64,000 bases of DNA from Rheinheimera hassiensis (lineage in GTDB: Bacteria > Pseudomonadota > Gammaproteobacteria > Enterobacterales > Alteromonadaceae), in assembly GCF_022436675.1 (NCBI RefSeq), contig NZ_JAKUJZ010000012.1, positions 19,376-83,375 of the forward strand. The letters run 5' to 3'. Under the pieces are notes generated by a model. The model had not been told where the DNA came from. It saw only the letters and a program-made list of their open reading frames with translations, and searched no databases. The position numbers were made by a program, and so were the translations under genes. Of this stretch, positions 36,824-49,547 are shown piece by piece (position 1 is the first letter of the stretch; each line of letters starts with the position of its first letter).

Positions 36824-38503
36824 TTTGCCAGCAGCCACAAGATCACCAGGCATTGCAGCAAGCAGCAGCTTTGCCAGAACCACAGCGGATGCAGCCTGAA
36901 ACTTCGCATTGGGATGGCGTAAATCATATAAAAACTCAGACAAGGCCTGATAACGCAGGCTGGGATCAGGCTGCAGGGCTTTTTCCAGTGTCCGGTCCAG
37001 CCAGGCGGGTTGCTCACTGTCGGCGGATAACACAGACTGATACTGTAGTTTTTTCTGCGCTTTTAAACTTCTGCGTCGGGCAACCTCAGGCCCGTAAGGA
37101 AAGCGCCCCGACAGCAACTGATAGGTTAATACAGCTAGTGAGTACAGATCTGAGCGCTCACTGCCTGGCGCACCTAAAAAATACTCAGGTGCACAATATA
37201 AGGCAGTGCCGGGAATATCGCCGGCTACTTCGTCATCTGGTTGTAAACCGGCCAGCCGTGCAGCACCAAAGTCGATAATTTTAACGCTGCCCTGTGGCGT
37301 AACCATGATATTTTCCGGTCGTAAATCCTGATGCAATATTTCGCTGCGGTGCAAAGCCTGTAAGCCTTTGCCAATTTGCTCTGTAAGCGTACGTATTTGT
37401 TCCAGAGTGGCTTTGGGGTGGTCGAGTTGCCATTGGCGCAGGGTTTGGCCATCGATATATTCAAATAGTGTATACAGCGCTGTGCGTGGCCTGTTGATAC
37501 TGGCCGGGCGCATTATATAAGCACTGTTAACCCGTTTTGCTATCCACTCTTCGCGTAGCAGCCGCTCCAGATAATCGGGCTGTTCGGCTAAATCAATCGA
37601 CGGTGCTTTTAACACCATCAGTTGGTCTGTTTCGCTGTCCTGCACCAGATACACATGGCTGCGGCTACTTTGTTGCAGTGGCCGTATCATCTGCAGGCCG
37701 TCCAGTGTATCGCCTTGTTGCAATAGCGGTGGCAAAGGCAATTGCTGATCGACACAAGCCGGTAAACTGCTATCTGCCGCCAAGGTGTTAATACGCACCA
37801 GTTGCAGCGTAATATTGTCTTTGCTGCCAGCGGCTAAAGCGGCGTCTGCCAGTTGCTGAGCCAGCGCGGATAAATCTGCTTGTTCTGGCCCAAGTAACGC
37901 CATTAGTTGCGGCTGTGGTAACACTTCAAATAAGCCATCTGTCGCCAGCAGAAATATATCACCTGCCAGCAATGGCAGGCTATGGTAATCGGGTTCCAGC
38001 ACTGCGCCGGCTCCAAGCGCCTGGCTTAAAAAACTGCTTCTGCCACGCCATACCCGGTGATCCCGCGTCAGTTGTTCCAGTTGCCGGTTACGCCACAGAT
38101 AAATCCGGCTGTCACCCACATGCAGAAAATGCGCATGGCGTTGCTTTAGGATCAGCGCACTAAAAGTGCAGACATAACCTTTGTCCGGATCGGCAGCAAA
38201 AGGGCCATTGCGGTTTTGTGCATATAACCAGTTATGGCTGGCCTTTAACACCTGTAAGGCGGCATGCGGCACCGACCAGGCATCGCTGGTACAGTAGTAG
38301 TCGCTGAGAAAGCTTTTCACCGCGGTTTCGCTGGCAATCTGGCTAACGGTACTGGTGCTTATACCATCGGCCACCGCCAGCACTATGCCTTTGTTACTCA
38401 GCTGTGGTTCTGTGGGCAGGCAAGCGCCAAACCAATCCTGGTTCAGTGTTTTGCAACCTGCACTACTGTACTGGCCGATGGATACTTGCAACGACATGGT
38501 CAA
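36797..38503 (-). CDS. PP2C phosphatase / Ser-Thr kinase fusion, with probable 3'-end frameshift
   Basis: The 568-residue protein has an N-terminal PP2C phosphatase domain (about residues 1-240; VLAVADGIST, HVGDSRIYL, ATDGLFE, SKDNITLQ). A protein kinase domain follows (about 265-530), with Lys in LMVLKAPS, catalytic loop HQDLRPENI and DFG in IIDFGAARL; its glycine loop is degenerate. Such fusions commonly sit beside nitrate/nitrite assimilation genes. After LRHPNAKFQ the annotated frame becomes soluble and overlaps cobA by 27 bp. In the +1 frame the same DNA encodes HPLWFWQSCCLLQCLVILW..., a membrane anchor ending at 36820. A small indel, real or from sequencing, is likely. The start overlaps the nirC stop by 4 bp. 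Confidence 0.88.
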   Translation of the reverse strand: MTMSLQVSIGQYSSAGCKTLNQDWFGACLPTEPQLSNKGIVLAVADGISTSTVSQIASETAVKSFLSDYYCTSDAWSVPHAALQVLKASHNWLYAQNRNGPFAADPDKGYVCTFSALILKQRHAHFLHVGDSRIYLWRNRQLEQLTRDHRVWRGRSSFLSQALGAGAVLEPDYHSLPLLAGDIFLLATDGLFEVLPQPQLMALLGPEQADLSALAQQLADAALAAGSKDNITLQLVRINTLAADSSLPACVDQQLPLPPLLQQGDTLDGLQMIRPLQQSSRSHVYLVQDSETDQLMVLKAPSIDLAEQPDYLERLLREEWIAKRVNSAYIMRPASINRPRTALYTLFEYIDGQTLRQWQLDHPKATLEQIRTLTEQIGKGLQALHRSEILHQDLRPENIMVTPQGSVKIIDFGAARLAGLQPDDEVAGDIPGTALYCAPEYFLGAPGSERSDLYSLAVLTYQLLSGRFPYGPEVARRRSLKAQKKLQYQSVLSADSEQPAWLDRTLEKALQPDPSLRYQALSEFLYDLRHPNAKFQAASAVVLAKLLLAAMPGDLVAAGKLSNSLGLQ

Positions 38504-39354
38504 ACTTTGGCCAGATCTGCAGTGTTGCGGCTTGCTGCGGTGGTCACCAGATTACGTTTAGGCGCAGTTTTATAGTGCGTGCTGTACAGCGTCAGGCCGG
38601 TAAAAGCCAAACCGCCAACCAGATTGCCCAGCGCCGTGGGTATTTCGTTCCAGATCATATAATCCATAATAGAAAAATCACCGCCCATCATCATGGCGAA
38701 AGGGAATAAAAACATATTCACCACTGAGTGCTCAAAACCCATAAAAAAGAACAGCATAATCGGCATCCACATGGCAATGACTTTGCCACTGACATGGGTA
38801 GAGATCATAGCGCCAACCACGCCCATCGACACCATCCAGTTACATAACATGCCGCGCAGAAAAATGGTTAGCCAGCCCACTGTTCCGTGTTCGGCATAAC
38901 CCAAAGTGCGTGCCTCACCGACTCCGGCCAGTTTCTGGCCTACGGCGTCGGGCTCTAAATGAAAGCCCATGGTTAAAATAAACGCCATCATGGCTGCCAC
39001 TGTTAAAGCGCCAACAAAGTTACCTATAAATACCAGCCCCCAGTTGCGTAGTACCCCCTTTACCGTAACGCCGGGGCGGCGGTCCAGTAAGGCCAGCGGT
39101 GTCAGTACAAAAACACCGGTCAGCAAATCAAACCCCATCAGGTACAACATAATAAAACCAACCGGGAACAACATAGAGCCAACTAAAAAAGAGCCCGTAT
39201 GCACAGCAACGGTTACCGCAAACACCGCTGCTAACGCCAGAATTGCCCCCGCCATATAAGAGCGGATCAGTGTATCGCGGGTAGACATAAAAATTTTCGA
39301 TTCGCCGGCATCGACCATTTTGGTCACAAACTCGGCTGGAACTAAATAAGCCAT
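38500..39354 (-). CDS. nirC: Formate/nitrite transporter family channel (NirC-like)
   Basis: The 284-residue membrane protein is an FNT channel with about six TM helices and two re-entrant loops. Visible FNT segments include MLFPVGFIMLYLMGFDLLTG (about residues 60-79) and FMGFEHSVVNMFLFPFAMMMG (in part, about 204-222). Given its place in a nitrite-assimilation cluster, it most likely imports nitrite (NirC) and not formate. It is the first gene of a minus-strand operon with the PP2C-kinase gene (4-bp overlap) and is preceded by an ANTAR-type leader and a sigma-54 promoter. Confidence 0.92.
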   Translation of the reverse strand: MAYLVPAEFVTKMVDAGESKIFMSTRDTLIRSYMAGAILALAAVFAVTVAVHTGSFLVGSMLFPVGFIMLYLMGFDLLTGVFVLTPLALLDRRPGVTVKGVLRNWGLVFIGNFVGALTVAAMMAFILTMGFHLEPDAVGQKLAGVGEARTLGYAEHGTVGWLTIFLRGMLCNWMVSMGVVGAMISTHVSGKVIAMWMPIMLFFFMGFEHSVVNMFLFPFAMMMGGDFSIMDYMIWNEIPTALGNLVGGLAFTGLTLYSTHYKTAPKRNLVTTAASRNTADLAKV

Positions 39355-39408
39355 AGGTTCACCTTTTTCCGTTATGTGTAGTTATTCAGCTGCTGTTTTT
39401 TGCACAAC

Positions 39409-39504
39409 AAAAAAGGCGTCCGGATCATGCTGTGTTATCAGCTGATCACGGGACGCCTTTGTCCTGAAACTGTTTTCTGTCCGGAGGTGCTTAACACCTC
39501 TGTC
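39409..39504 (-). ncRNA. ANTAR-responsive antitermination leader of nirC, with terminator
   Basis: On the minus strand the leader first forms a 6-bp hairpin (GAGGTG/CACCTC, 39500-39484). It then forms GGAC, hexaloop AAAGGC, GTCC (39464-39451), where the loop has A at position 1 and G at position 4. The 3' part of that hairpin overlaps the 5' arm of a terminator: GGCGTCC (39457-39451) pairs with GGACGCC (39421-39415), followed by six T (39414-39409). This is the same mutually exclusive logic as in the nirB leader, so both operons should be controlled by the same NIT-ANTAR protein encoded divergently at 39793. Confidence 0.78.
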
Positions 39505-39515
39505 GCATTTAACTA

Positions 39516-39531
39516 GGCAACTTTGATGCCA
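39516..39531 (-). promoter_or_regulatory. Sigma-54 (RpoN) promoter of the nirC operon
   Basis: On the minus strand TGGCATCAAAGTTGCC has perfect GG-N10-GC spacing and close -24/-12 matches (TGGCA and TTGC). Transcription would start near 39504, directly before the leader hairpins. It closely resembles the nirB promoter at 32750-32765. Confidence 0.7.
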
Positions 39532-39792
39532 GCCTGAAATTTTCGCTTAATCGTCTAATTTGTCTTGGTTTTTAATAATATGCCTTTGCAGTGGCGGCAG
39601 TACTAAGGGCTATAGTTGTGCATAGTAGCGCATTTTTTGCACTGATTTGGGGCGCTTGCCGTTATTGGTGTTGTTATTAGCAGGCGCTTATTCAGGTTAA
39701 AACGCAGCACTGGCAGCAGCTGGCATAGCCGGAAGGTGGGTATGGAACGAGCATTGCTAGACCTTAGCACTAGAAACTTTATTGTGTGATGT

Positions 39793-41079
39793 ATGAACCC
39801 TTCCACCGCGCAGTTTTTGCTGGCCGCGAAACAGGCAGAAATAAAAGCCCTGTTGCAGCTTTCGGCTAACTGTCAGCTGGTAACCAGCATTAGCGAACTG
39901 GTGCATCAGCTGCAGCGCGAGCGGGGCATCAGCAATATTTTTCTCGCTTCAGGCTGTGAGCTGTTTGCCCGCCAACGCCAGCAGCAATTGCAGCACAGTA
40001 TAACGGCAGAGCAACAATTACGTGCCGCGCTGGAGCAGCATTACTTACACGCGGCACAGCCATGCAGCAGTAGCCGTTTACTCAGTGATATTTGTCTGGC
40101 CTTGCAGGGCATGGATCATCTGGCTGAACTGCGCGAACAAATACACCAGCAAAAAATAACCCCCTTACAAGCCACCGAAGCCTATAGCCGCTTGATTGCC
40201 GCCTGGCTGGCAGTGGTGTTGGAGTCGGCTGATCTGGCCTGTGACGCCAGCATTACCCGCGTGCTGGTTACCTTGTTTAACTTACTGCAAACCAAAGAGT
40301 ATGCCGGCCAGGAAAGGGCATGGGGTGCAATGGGTTTTGCCTCGGGCCAGGTGAGTACTGAATTGGCCGAGCGTTTATTATTACTGCAGCAGGCACAGCA
40401 ACACAGCGCTGCTGTATTTCTGGAATTTGCCAGCAGCGCACAACAGCAGCAGTGGCACCTGCTGGAGCAAAGCAGTGCAGCTAAACAGCTGCAACAACTG
40501 AGAACTATGTTGCAGCAACTGCCTGGCACGACAACGCTGGTGCCGGCAGTCAGTGATCTTTGGTATCAGTTTGCTACCGATCGTATGGACGCCATGCACC
40601 AGTTAATGGCATTACTGACAGCTGATTTACAGCAACTTACCGCTGCTACAGTAACTGCCGCTCAACAGCAGTTGCAGCAGCACCGGCACAAGCTAACCGA
40701 GCTGACAGCCTTGCCAGGCAGTTCAGGATTAACTCTATTAATCGACCCCAGCATGCCGGGTTTATATGGCGCCTCGGTTTTACCGCAAACTACTAACGAA
40801 CACAGCATAAAAGCCCCCAGCCGCTCGTTCTATCAGTTGCTGTCGGAACAAGGGCAGCATATCCGCCAGATGCATACTGAACTAACCGATGTGCGCCGGG
40901 CTATTGGCGAGCAAAAACTGATAAATCGCGCCAAGTTGTTATTAATGCAATATAAAAAACTAACAGAAGAGCAAGCTTACCGCCAGCTGCAGCAAAGCGC
41001 GATGCAGCAACAGTGTAAAATAGCCGACGTCGCCGCCGCAGTGGTTAATGCTTTGCATAAAGCAAAAGAACAGAATTAG
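39793..41079 (+). CDS. nasR: NasR-type nitrate/nitrite-sensing (NIT) ANTAR antiterminator
   Basis: The 428-residue protein has an N-terminal NIT sensor domain (about residues 20-290, all-helical, with LVHQLQRERGISNIFLASG at about 36-54). The C-terminal ANTAR RNA-binding domain (about 365-425) has LINRAKLLLMQYKKLTEEQAYRQL (in part) and AMQQQCKIADVAAAVV. NasR of Klebsiella senses nitrate or nitrite and prevents leader termination. The two leaders with A1/G4 hexaloop hairpins upstream of nirB and nirC are its obvious targets here. The ATG at 39793 has only a weak Shine-Dalgarno. The region is Gln-rich. It is divergent from nirC. Confidence 0.92.
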   Translation: MNPSTAQFLLAAKQAEIKALLQLSANCQLVTSISELVHQLQRERGISNIFLASGCELFARQRQQQLQHSITAEQQLRAALEQHYLHAAQPCSSSRLLSDICLALQGMDHLAELREQIHQQKITPLQATEAYSRLIAAWLAVVLESADLACDASITRVLVTLFNLLQTKEYAGQERAWGAMGFASGQVSTELAERLLLLQQAQQHSAAVFLEFASSAQQQQWHLLEQSSAAKQLQQLRTMLQQLPGTTTLVPAVSDLWYQFATDRMDAMHQLMALLTADLQQLTAATVTAAQQQLQQHRHKLTELTALPGSSGLTLLIDPSMPGLYGASVLPQTTNEHSIKAPSRSFYQLLSEQGQHIRQMHTELTDVRRAIGEQKLINRAKLLLMQYKKLTEEQAYRQLQQSAMQQQCKIADVAAAVVNALHKAKEQN

Positions 41080-41376
41080 CGAGTAACCGATAAAGCGGTT
41101 TAGCTTTTATCATACCGTCACAACCGGCCCGAAAGTGTCAATAACACTCTGCTCAGAAAAGTTACGGCCACGAGCGCTCTGCTGCAAACGTCTACAGCGT
41201 CTACGAAAAGTTCGCTAAATTGCACCTTTTGTGTTTTAATTGTGTTAATTTAAATTAAACATATTGGTGTTTGTCTGTGTTAACTTTAGATGCTAGATCC
41301 TTATCAGTCTGTATTCAAGCGCTGCAAGCGGCAATTACACACAGTGACTTTTTGTCACAGCCAGCCACTGCTTAAG
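41080..41376. other. Intergenic region between nasR and a small hypothetical gene
   Basis: About 300 bases without a confident gene. A weak hairpin (AACCG at 41085 with CGGTT at 41096) follows nasR without a T tract. The right part is AT-rich (41200-41280) and may hold a promoter. An in-frame ATG at 41290 could extend the next gene by 29 codons, but that extension looks non-conserved. Confidence 0.4.
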
Positions 41377-41823
41377 ATGAACACGGCGGCTATTTCATTA
41401 CAACCTCTGGTATCAGATCGCGCTGATGCCGTTCCCGTAGCGGAAATTTGGCTGGCTGGCGCTACCACCGCCAAACTGATCGGCGGGGCAGTGCTTGAGG
41501 CTGCTTTTCATTGTGAACATGGCTATCTGCTGTTTGTTACTGATGATATTCCTTTTGAAGACACACTTAGCATTTACCTGATGGACCAGGATTTTCAGGT
41601 ATTGGACAGTGTTAATATTGGTGTGGCGTATTCTACCGGTAACTTCCATTTACTACGTGAACCGTCAGCACGTGAAGTGCAGTTCAGTTTTATTGGCGGC
41701 TATAACTGGCGCCTTACTTTATTAGCTACTCCGGAATTTTGCCTGCCGTTATTTAACGAGCCTGCCGGTGTGCGTCGCAAGCCCAGCTTTAAGCGTTGGT
41801 TTAAGCTAAGTTACTCGCGTTAA
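41377..41823 (+). CDS. Unknown small protein
   Basis: The 148-residue protein (from the ATG at 41377) is not recognised. It has no signal peptide or membrane segment and looks like an all-beta fold: VAEIWLAGATTAKLIGGAVL, then YLLFVTDDIPFEDTLSIYLM, then REVQFSFIGGYNWRLTLL. It ends with a basic tail KRWFKLSYSR. Strands alternate regularly, which suggests a small beta-barrel or sandwich. The start is uncertain because neither 41290 nor 41377 has a good ribosome-binding site. It stands alone, upstream of the Excalibur gene. Confidence 0.6.
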   Translation: MNTAAISLQPLVSDRADAVPVAEIWLAGATTAKLIGGAVLEAAFHCEHGYLLFVTDDIPFEDTLSIYLMDQDFQVLDSVNIGVAYSTGNFHLLREPSAREVQFSFIGGYNWRLTLLATPEFCLPLFNEPAGVRRKPSFKRWFKLSYSR

Positions 41824-41914
41824 AAATTATTGCCGTTCCCTGTTTTATCTACTAAGTTAGTAACTTGCAGCCGCCTAAGAGCGGTAAAGGACTGAATAAC
41901 AGGGAAGCTCATCA

Positions 41915-42220
41915 TTGAAGAAGCTGCTGCTTATTGCACTGGTCGCCTTTGGTGCCTGGAATCACTATCAAAAACAAAGCACAGCAGAACCCGTCGTTGA
42001 AAGCGTGCCGAAAGTGTTACCCGATTACACAGTACCAATTAACAAAGCCCGTGCTGTGGCTAATACGCCACAATTCCGTTGTGACGGCCGCCAACACTGC
42101 AGCCAGATGACATCTTATGACGAAGCAGTATTCTTTTTAAGAAACTGCCCGGATACCAAGATGGATGGCGATTACGACGGTATTCCTTGTGAGCAGCAAT
42201 TCGGCAAAGGCCGTTATTAA
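41915..42220 (+). CDS. Excalibur-domain (calcium-binding) secreted or anchored small protein
   Basis: The 101-residue protein begins with a hydrophobic signal or anchor ([18 protein letters not shown]). After a linker it carries an Excalibur motif: [32 protein letters not shown], with the DxDxDG-like calcium loop and four cysteines. The start is the rare codon TTG at 41915, supported by AGGGAAG nine bases upstream; no ATG or GTG is available without losing the signal segment. Its stop overlaps the convergent tusA stop by 4 bp. The family is thought to be extracytoplasmic; its role is unknown. Confidence 0.8.
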   Translation: MKKLLLIALVAFGAWNHYQKQSTAEPVVESVPKVLPDYTVPINKARAVANTPQFRCDGRQHCSQMTSYDEAVFFLRNCPDTKMDGDYDGIPCEQQFGKGRY

Positions 42221-42465
42221 CCACTAACCTTCTTTACCACATACCGGTAGGGTAATTCATCGGTATCACTGCTCACTAACTCATGATCCATAAAGCGGCA
42301 AAATGCCGGTATATCGCGGGTGGTGGCGGGATCGTCGGCAATAATCAATAAAGTTTCACCCACCTGCATTTTGCGAATTTGCAGCCGTATCATCATTACC
42401 GGCTCGGGGCAGCGCATTCCCAAGGCGTCCAGGGTGTGATTTGCGCTGCTGAATAACTGTTCCAT
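42217..42465 (-). CDS. tusA: TusA sulfur carrier protein
   Basis: The 82-residue protein has the TusA signature [14 protein letters not shown] with the catalytic Cys in CPEP (about residue 19) and the [14 protein letters not shown] segment of the beta-alpha-beta fold. TusA accepts persulfide sulfur from IscS and passes it on for thiouridine formation in tRNA. It is convergent with the Excalibur gene (4-bp overlap) and is followed upstream by a structured intergenic region. Confidence 0.92.
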   Translation of the reverse strand: MEQLFSSANHTLDALGMRCPEPVMMIRLQIRKMQVGETLLIIADDPATTRDIPAFCRFMDHELVSSDTDELPYRYVVKKVSG

Positions 42466-42507
42466 CTATACTCCGGTATAAAATCTTTGCTTTGTCTGTG
42501 CAGCTTC

Positions 42508-42568
42508 GGGCATTCCTGCCCTTCAGCCGTGCGGCCCGGCTCTGCCGTACGCCGGCGTTCCATACGCC
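42508..42568. repeat. Tandem GC-rich hairpins in the tusA-fadA intergenic region
   Basis: Three hairpins follow one another: GGGCA/TGCCC (42508-42521, loop TTCC), CGTGCGGC/GCCGTACG (42528-42551, one G-T pair) and GGCGT/ACGCC (42554-42568). No gene lies here. The first resembles the GCGGCA/TGCCGC arm of the element at 14.7 kb, so the two may belong to one repeat family. Confidence 0.4.
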
Positions 42569-42645
42569 AGCTGTTGCCGCATTCGCTGTGCTCGTGGGTC
42601 TGTGGCTGCGCCAGCGAGATTTGCGCCTAAGTCTGTATACTAATA

Positions 42646-42673
42646 AATAAGGGCCGTAAAAACGGCCCTTATT
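42646..42673. terminator. Bidirectional terminator downstream of fadA
   Basis: A perfect 12-bp stem (AATAAGGGCCGT with ACGGCCCTTATT) surrounds an AAAA loop, and the A/T-rich outer stem supplies U residues on both strands. It lies 44 bases after the fadA stop on the minus strand. Confidence 0.88.
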
Positions 42674-42716
42674 CTATGCGATTGTGTTTGTTGCTGCCAG
42701 CTTATGGCCGCTCAAA

Positions 42717-46050
<3,334 letters not shown>

Positions 46051-46150
46051 AATGGTGCTCCTTGGTCGCGTATGTTAGGGTTTTTCGCAACTGGTACGAT
46101 GAGGTTGTCTTGCTCAGTGTGTCGCGGTTCGCAAAAAAATTCAACCGTTA

Positions 46151-46168
46151 TTTAAACGCGTGTTTGAA
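46151..46168. promoter_or_regulatory. PsrA-like operator between fadB and slt
   Basis: TTTAAACGCGTGTTTGAA is an inverted repeat of the form TTnAAAC-N4-GTTTGAA, which matches the binding site of the TetR-type fatty-acid regulator PsrA in non-enteric gammaproteobacteria. Its place, about 100 bases upstream of fadB and 73 bases before slt, suits control of fadBA. Confidence 0.65.
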
Positions 46169-46240
46169 TCCGACAACGGTGGTCAGCAGTAACTATAGGT
46201 GGTATTTTTTCTTTTTCGTGTATTTATCGGGGTTATCACA

Positions 46241-48154
46241 GTGAAACGGATGGTTTTAATACTGAGTAACCTGCTCCTGATGCCGCTTGCTGCGGCATCT
46301 GTGTCTTCCGAGGCAGCGTTACGCAATGAATTTTTACAGGCTGAGCGCCAGATTGGCAGCCTGAAATCTGAGCAGGCACAAAAAGTGCTGGAAAAATTTG
46401 CCGGTTATCCGTTGCAGCCCTATTTGCAGCAACGCCGTTTACAGCAGTTTTTAACTGCCGATGAGCGTATTGCCGCATTTTTGCAGCAATACCAAAAAAC
46501 ACCGATGGACTGGCCATTGCGCAAACCCTGGTTACTGGATTTAGCCCGCAGACAAAAAGCCGCTACTTATCTGGCCAATTATAACGGCTCTAACGATGCC
46601 GAGCTCGAATGCCATGCACTGCGTTTTAAGCTGGCCGGTAAAAATGCCAATACCAAAGCCATTTGGCCCGAAGTGGCCCGTCTGTGGGTAGTGGGCAAAT
46701 CACAACCTAAAGCTTGTGATTCCTTGTTTTCGGCCTGGCGCAAAGCCGGCCAGCAAACGCCAGAGCGGGTGTGGCAGCGCATCCGTTTATCCGCAGAAGG
46801 CGGTGATGCAGGTTTAATTCGGTATCTGAAAACCCAGTTACCGGCAGATCAGCAGTATCTGGCTGATATGTACTTAAAAGCGCGGCAAAACCCCGCAGTG
46901 ATTAGCAGTGCAAAGTTTTTTCCGCTGAAAAAAGTAAATGAGCGTGACGTGCTGGCGTATGGCCTGAAGCGGCTGATTTGGCGGGATCCTGATAAAGCCC
47001 TGGCATTATGGCAGAAATTTATTAACGACCCATATTTTACCGAGGCGCAGCGGTTGGATGTACGGCGCCAGTTTGCTATAGCACTGGCCAGTAAAGCCGA
47101 TGAGCGCGCTGCAGATTGGTTTAAACAACTGCCGCCCGAGCTTATTGATAATATGCTGGCGCACTGGCAGGTTAGCCACGCCCTGGCACAACTGGACTGG
47201 CCTAAAGTACAGCAGGTTATTGAAGCCTTTCCGGCCGATATCGCCAAAGACAGCAGCTGGCGCTACTGGTTAGCGCGGGCTTATGAGCAACAGGGGCAGG
47301 CAGATAAGGCTAAACCGCTGTTTGAAGCGCTGGCATTGCAGCGGCATTTTTATGGCTTTATGGCTGCAGCAAAACTGGGCCTGCCGCCCAGCCTGGCGCA
47401 TGCGCCTGTTACCGTGTCAGAAGATGAGCTAAAAACCCTGAAACAGCACCCGGCAGTAAGGCGGGCACAAGAATGGCTGGCGCTGGGGCGCTTAACTGAA
47501 GCGCGGCGCGAGTGGAACCACCTGCAAGACACCTCAGACGAGCAGCAAAAACTGGTGTCAGCCAAGCTGGCGCATCAGCTGCAATGGTACGAGCGGGCTA
47601 TTTTCTCGCTGGCCGATGTCGGTTACTGGGACGATGTTGAACTGCGATTTCCACTGGCGTATCAGAATGAAATAACGCAATCAGCGGCGAAAGTGGATAT
47701 AGAATCCGGCTGGGCCATGGCGATTGCCCGGCGCGAAAGCTCTTTTATGGCAGATGCTAACTCGCCGGTAGGGGCGCGTGGCCTGATGCAACTAATGCCG
47801 GCTACCGCGCGTGAAATCGCGAAAAAACCGGTACAACTCACGCAGCTTTATAACCCGGTGATCAATATCGATTACGGTACCGATTACCTGAATTACCTGC
47901 GTAAACGCAACGACGGCAACCTGTTAATGGCCACGGCGGCTTATAACGCCGGGTACAGCAGGGTTAAGCAATGGATCCCGAAAACCCATGCGCTACCGGC
48001 TGATGTCTGGGTTGAAACTATTCCATATCGCGAAACCCGCGATTATGTAAAGGCGGTGATGGCGTATTACCAGATTTATAATATACGGCTAAACACCCCG
48101 ACAGATGTGTTTAAACCACTGACCACAATGCAGATTGGGGTCGTGGTGGAATAA
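46241..48154 (+). CDS. slt: Soluble lytic murein transglycosylase Slt
   Basis: The 637-residue protein (E. coli Slt70 645) has a signal peptide (MVLILSNLLLMPLAAAS), a long superhelical U-domain made of helical repeats (about residues 30-450), and a C-terminal lysozyme-like domain. That domain contains ARRESSFMADANSPVGARGLMQLMPATA (quoted in two parts: ARRESSFMADANSPVGA and GLMQLMPATA), with catalytic Glu in RRESSF. It cuts peptidoglycan to 1,6-anhydro-muropeptides in the periplasm. The GTG at 46241 (GGGG eight bases upstream) is preferred; the in-frame GTG at 46199 would put a second hydrophobic stretch before the signal peptide. Confidence 0.93.
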   Translation: MKRMVLILSNLLLMPLAAASVSSEAALRNEFLQAERQIGSLKSEQAQKVLEKFAGYPLQPYLQQRRLQQFLTADERIAAFLQQYQKTPMDWPLRKPWLLDLARRQKAATYLANYNGSNDAELECHALRFKLAGKNANTKAIWPEVARLWVVGKSQPKACDSLFSAWRKAGQQTPERVWQRIRLSAEGGDAGLIRYLKTQLPADQQYLADMYLKARQNPAVISSAKFFPLKKVNERDVLAYGLKRLIWRDPDKALALWQKFINDPYFTEAQRLDVRRQFAIALASKADERAADWFKQLPPELIDNMLAHWQVSHALAQLDWPKVQQVIEAFPADIAKDSSWRYWLARAYEQQGQADKAKPLFEALALQRHFYGFMAAAKLGLPPSLAHAPVTVSEDELKTLKQHPAVRRAQEWLALGRLTEARREWNHLQDTSDEQQKLVSAKLAHQLQWYERAIFSLADVGYWDDVELRFPLAYQNEITQSAAKVDIESGWAMAIARRESSFMADANSPVGARGLMQLMPATAREIAKKPVQLTQLYNPVINIDYGTDYLNYLRKRNDGNLLMATAAYNAGYSRVKQWIPKTHALPADVWVETIPYRETRDYVKAVMAYYQIYNIRLNTPTDVFKPLTTMQIGVVVE

Positions 48155-49525
<1,371 letters not shown>

Positions 49526-49547
49526 GCCACAGGGACGCCGCTAAGGT

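Noticed and set aside
41085..41110. Terminator downstream of nasR
   Set aside because: The hairpin has only a 5-bp stem and no proper T tract, so I do not call it.
42480..42620. A tRNA or small structured RNA gene in the tusA-fadA gap
   Set aside because: The hairpins do not form a tRNA cloverleaf with a T-arm GTTC motif or acceptor stem, and no promoter is evident.
46089..46106. FadR-like site (AACTGGTACGATGAGGTT) upstream of fadB
   Set aside because: It keeps only part of the FadR consensus and its right half does not fit the spacing; the PsrA-like palindrome nearby is a better match.
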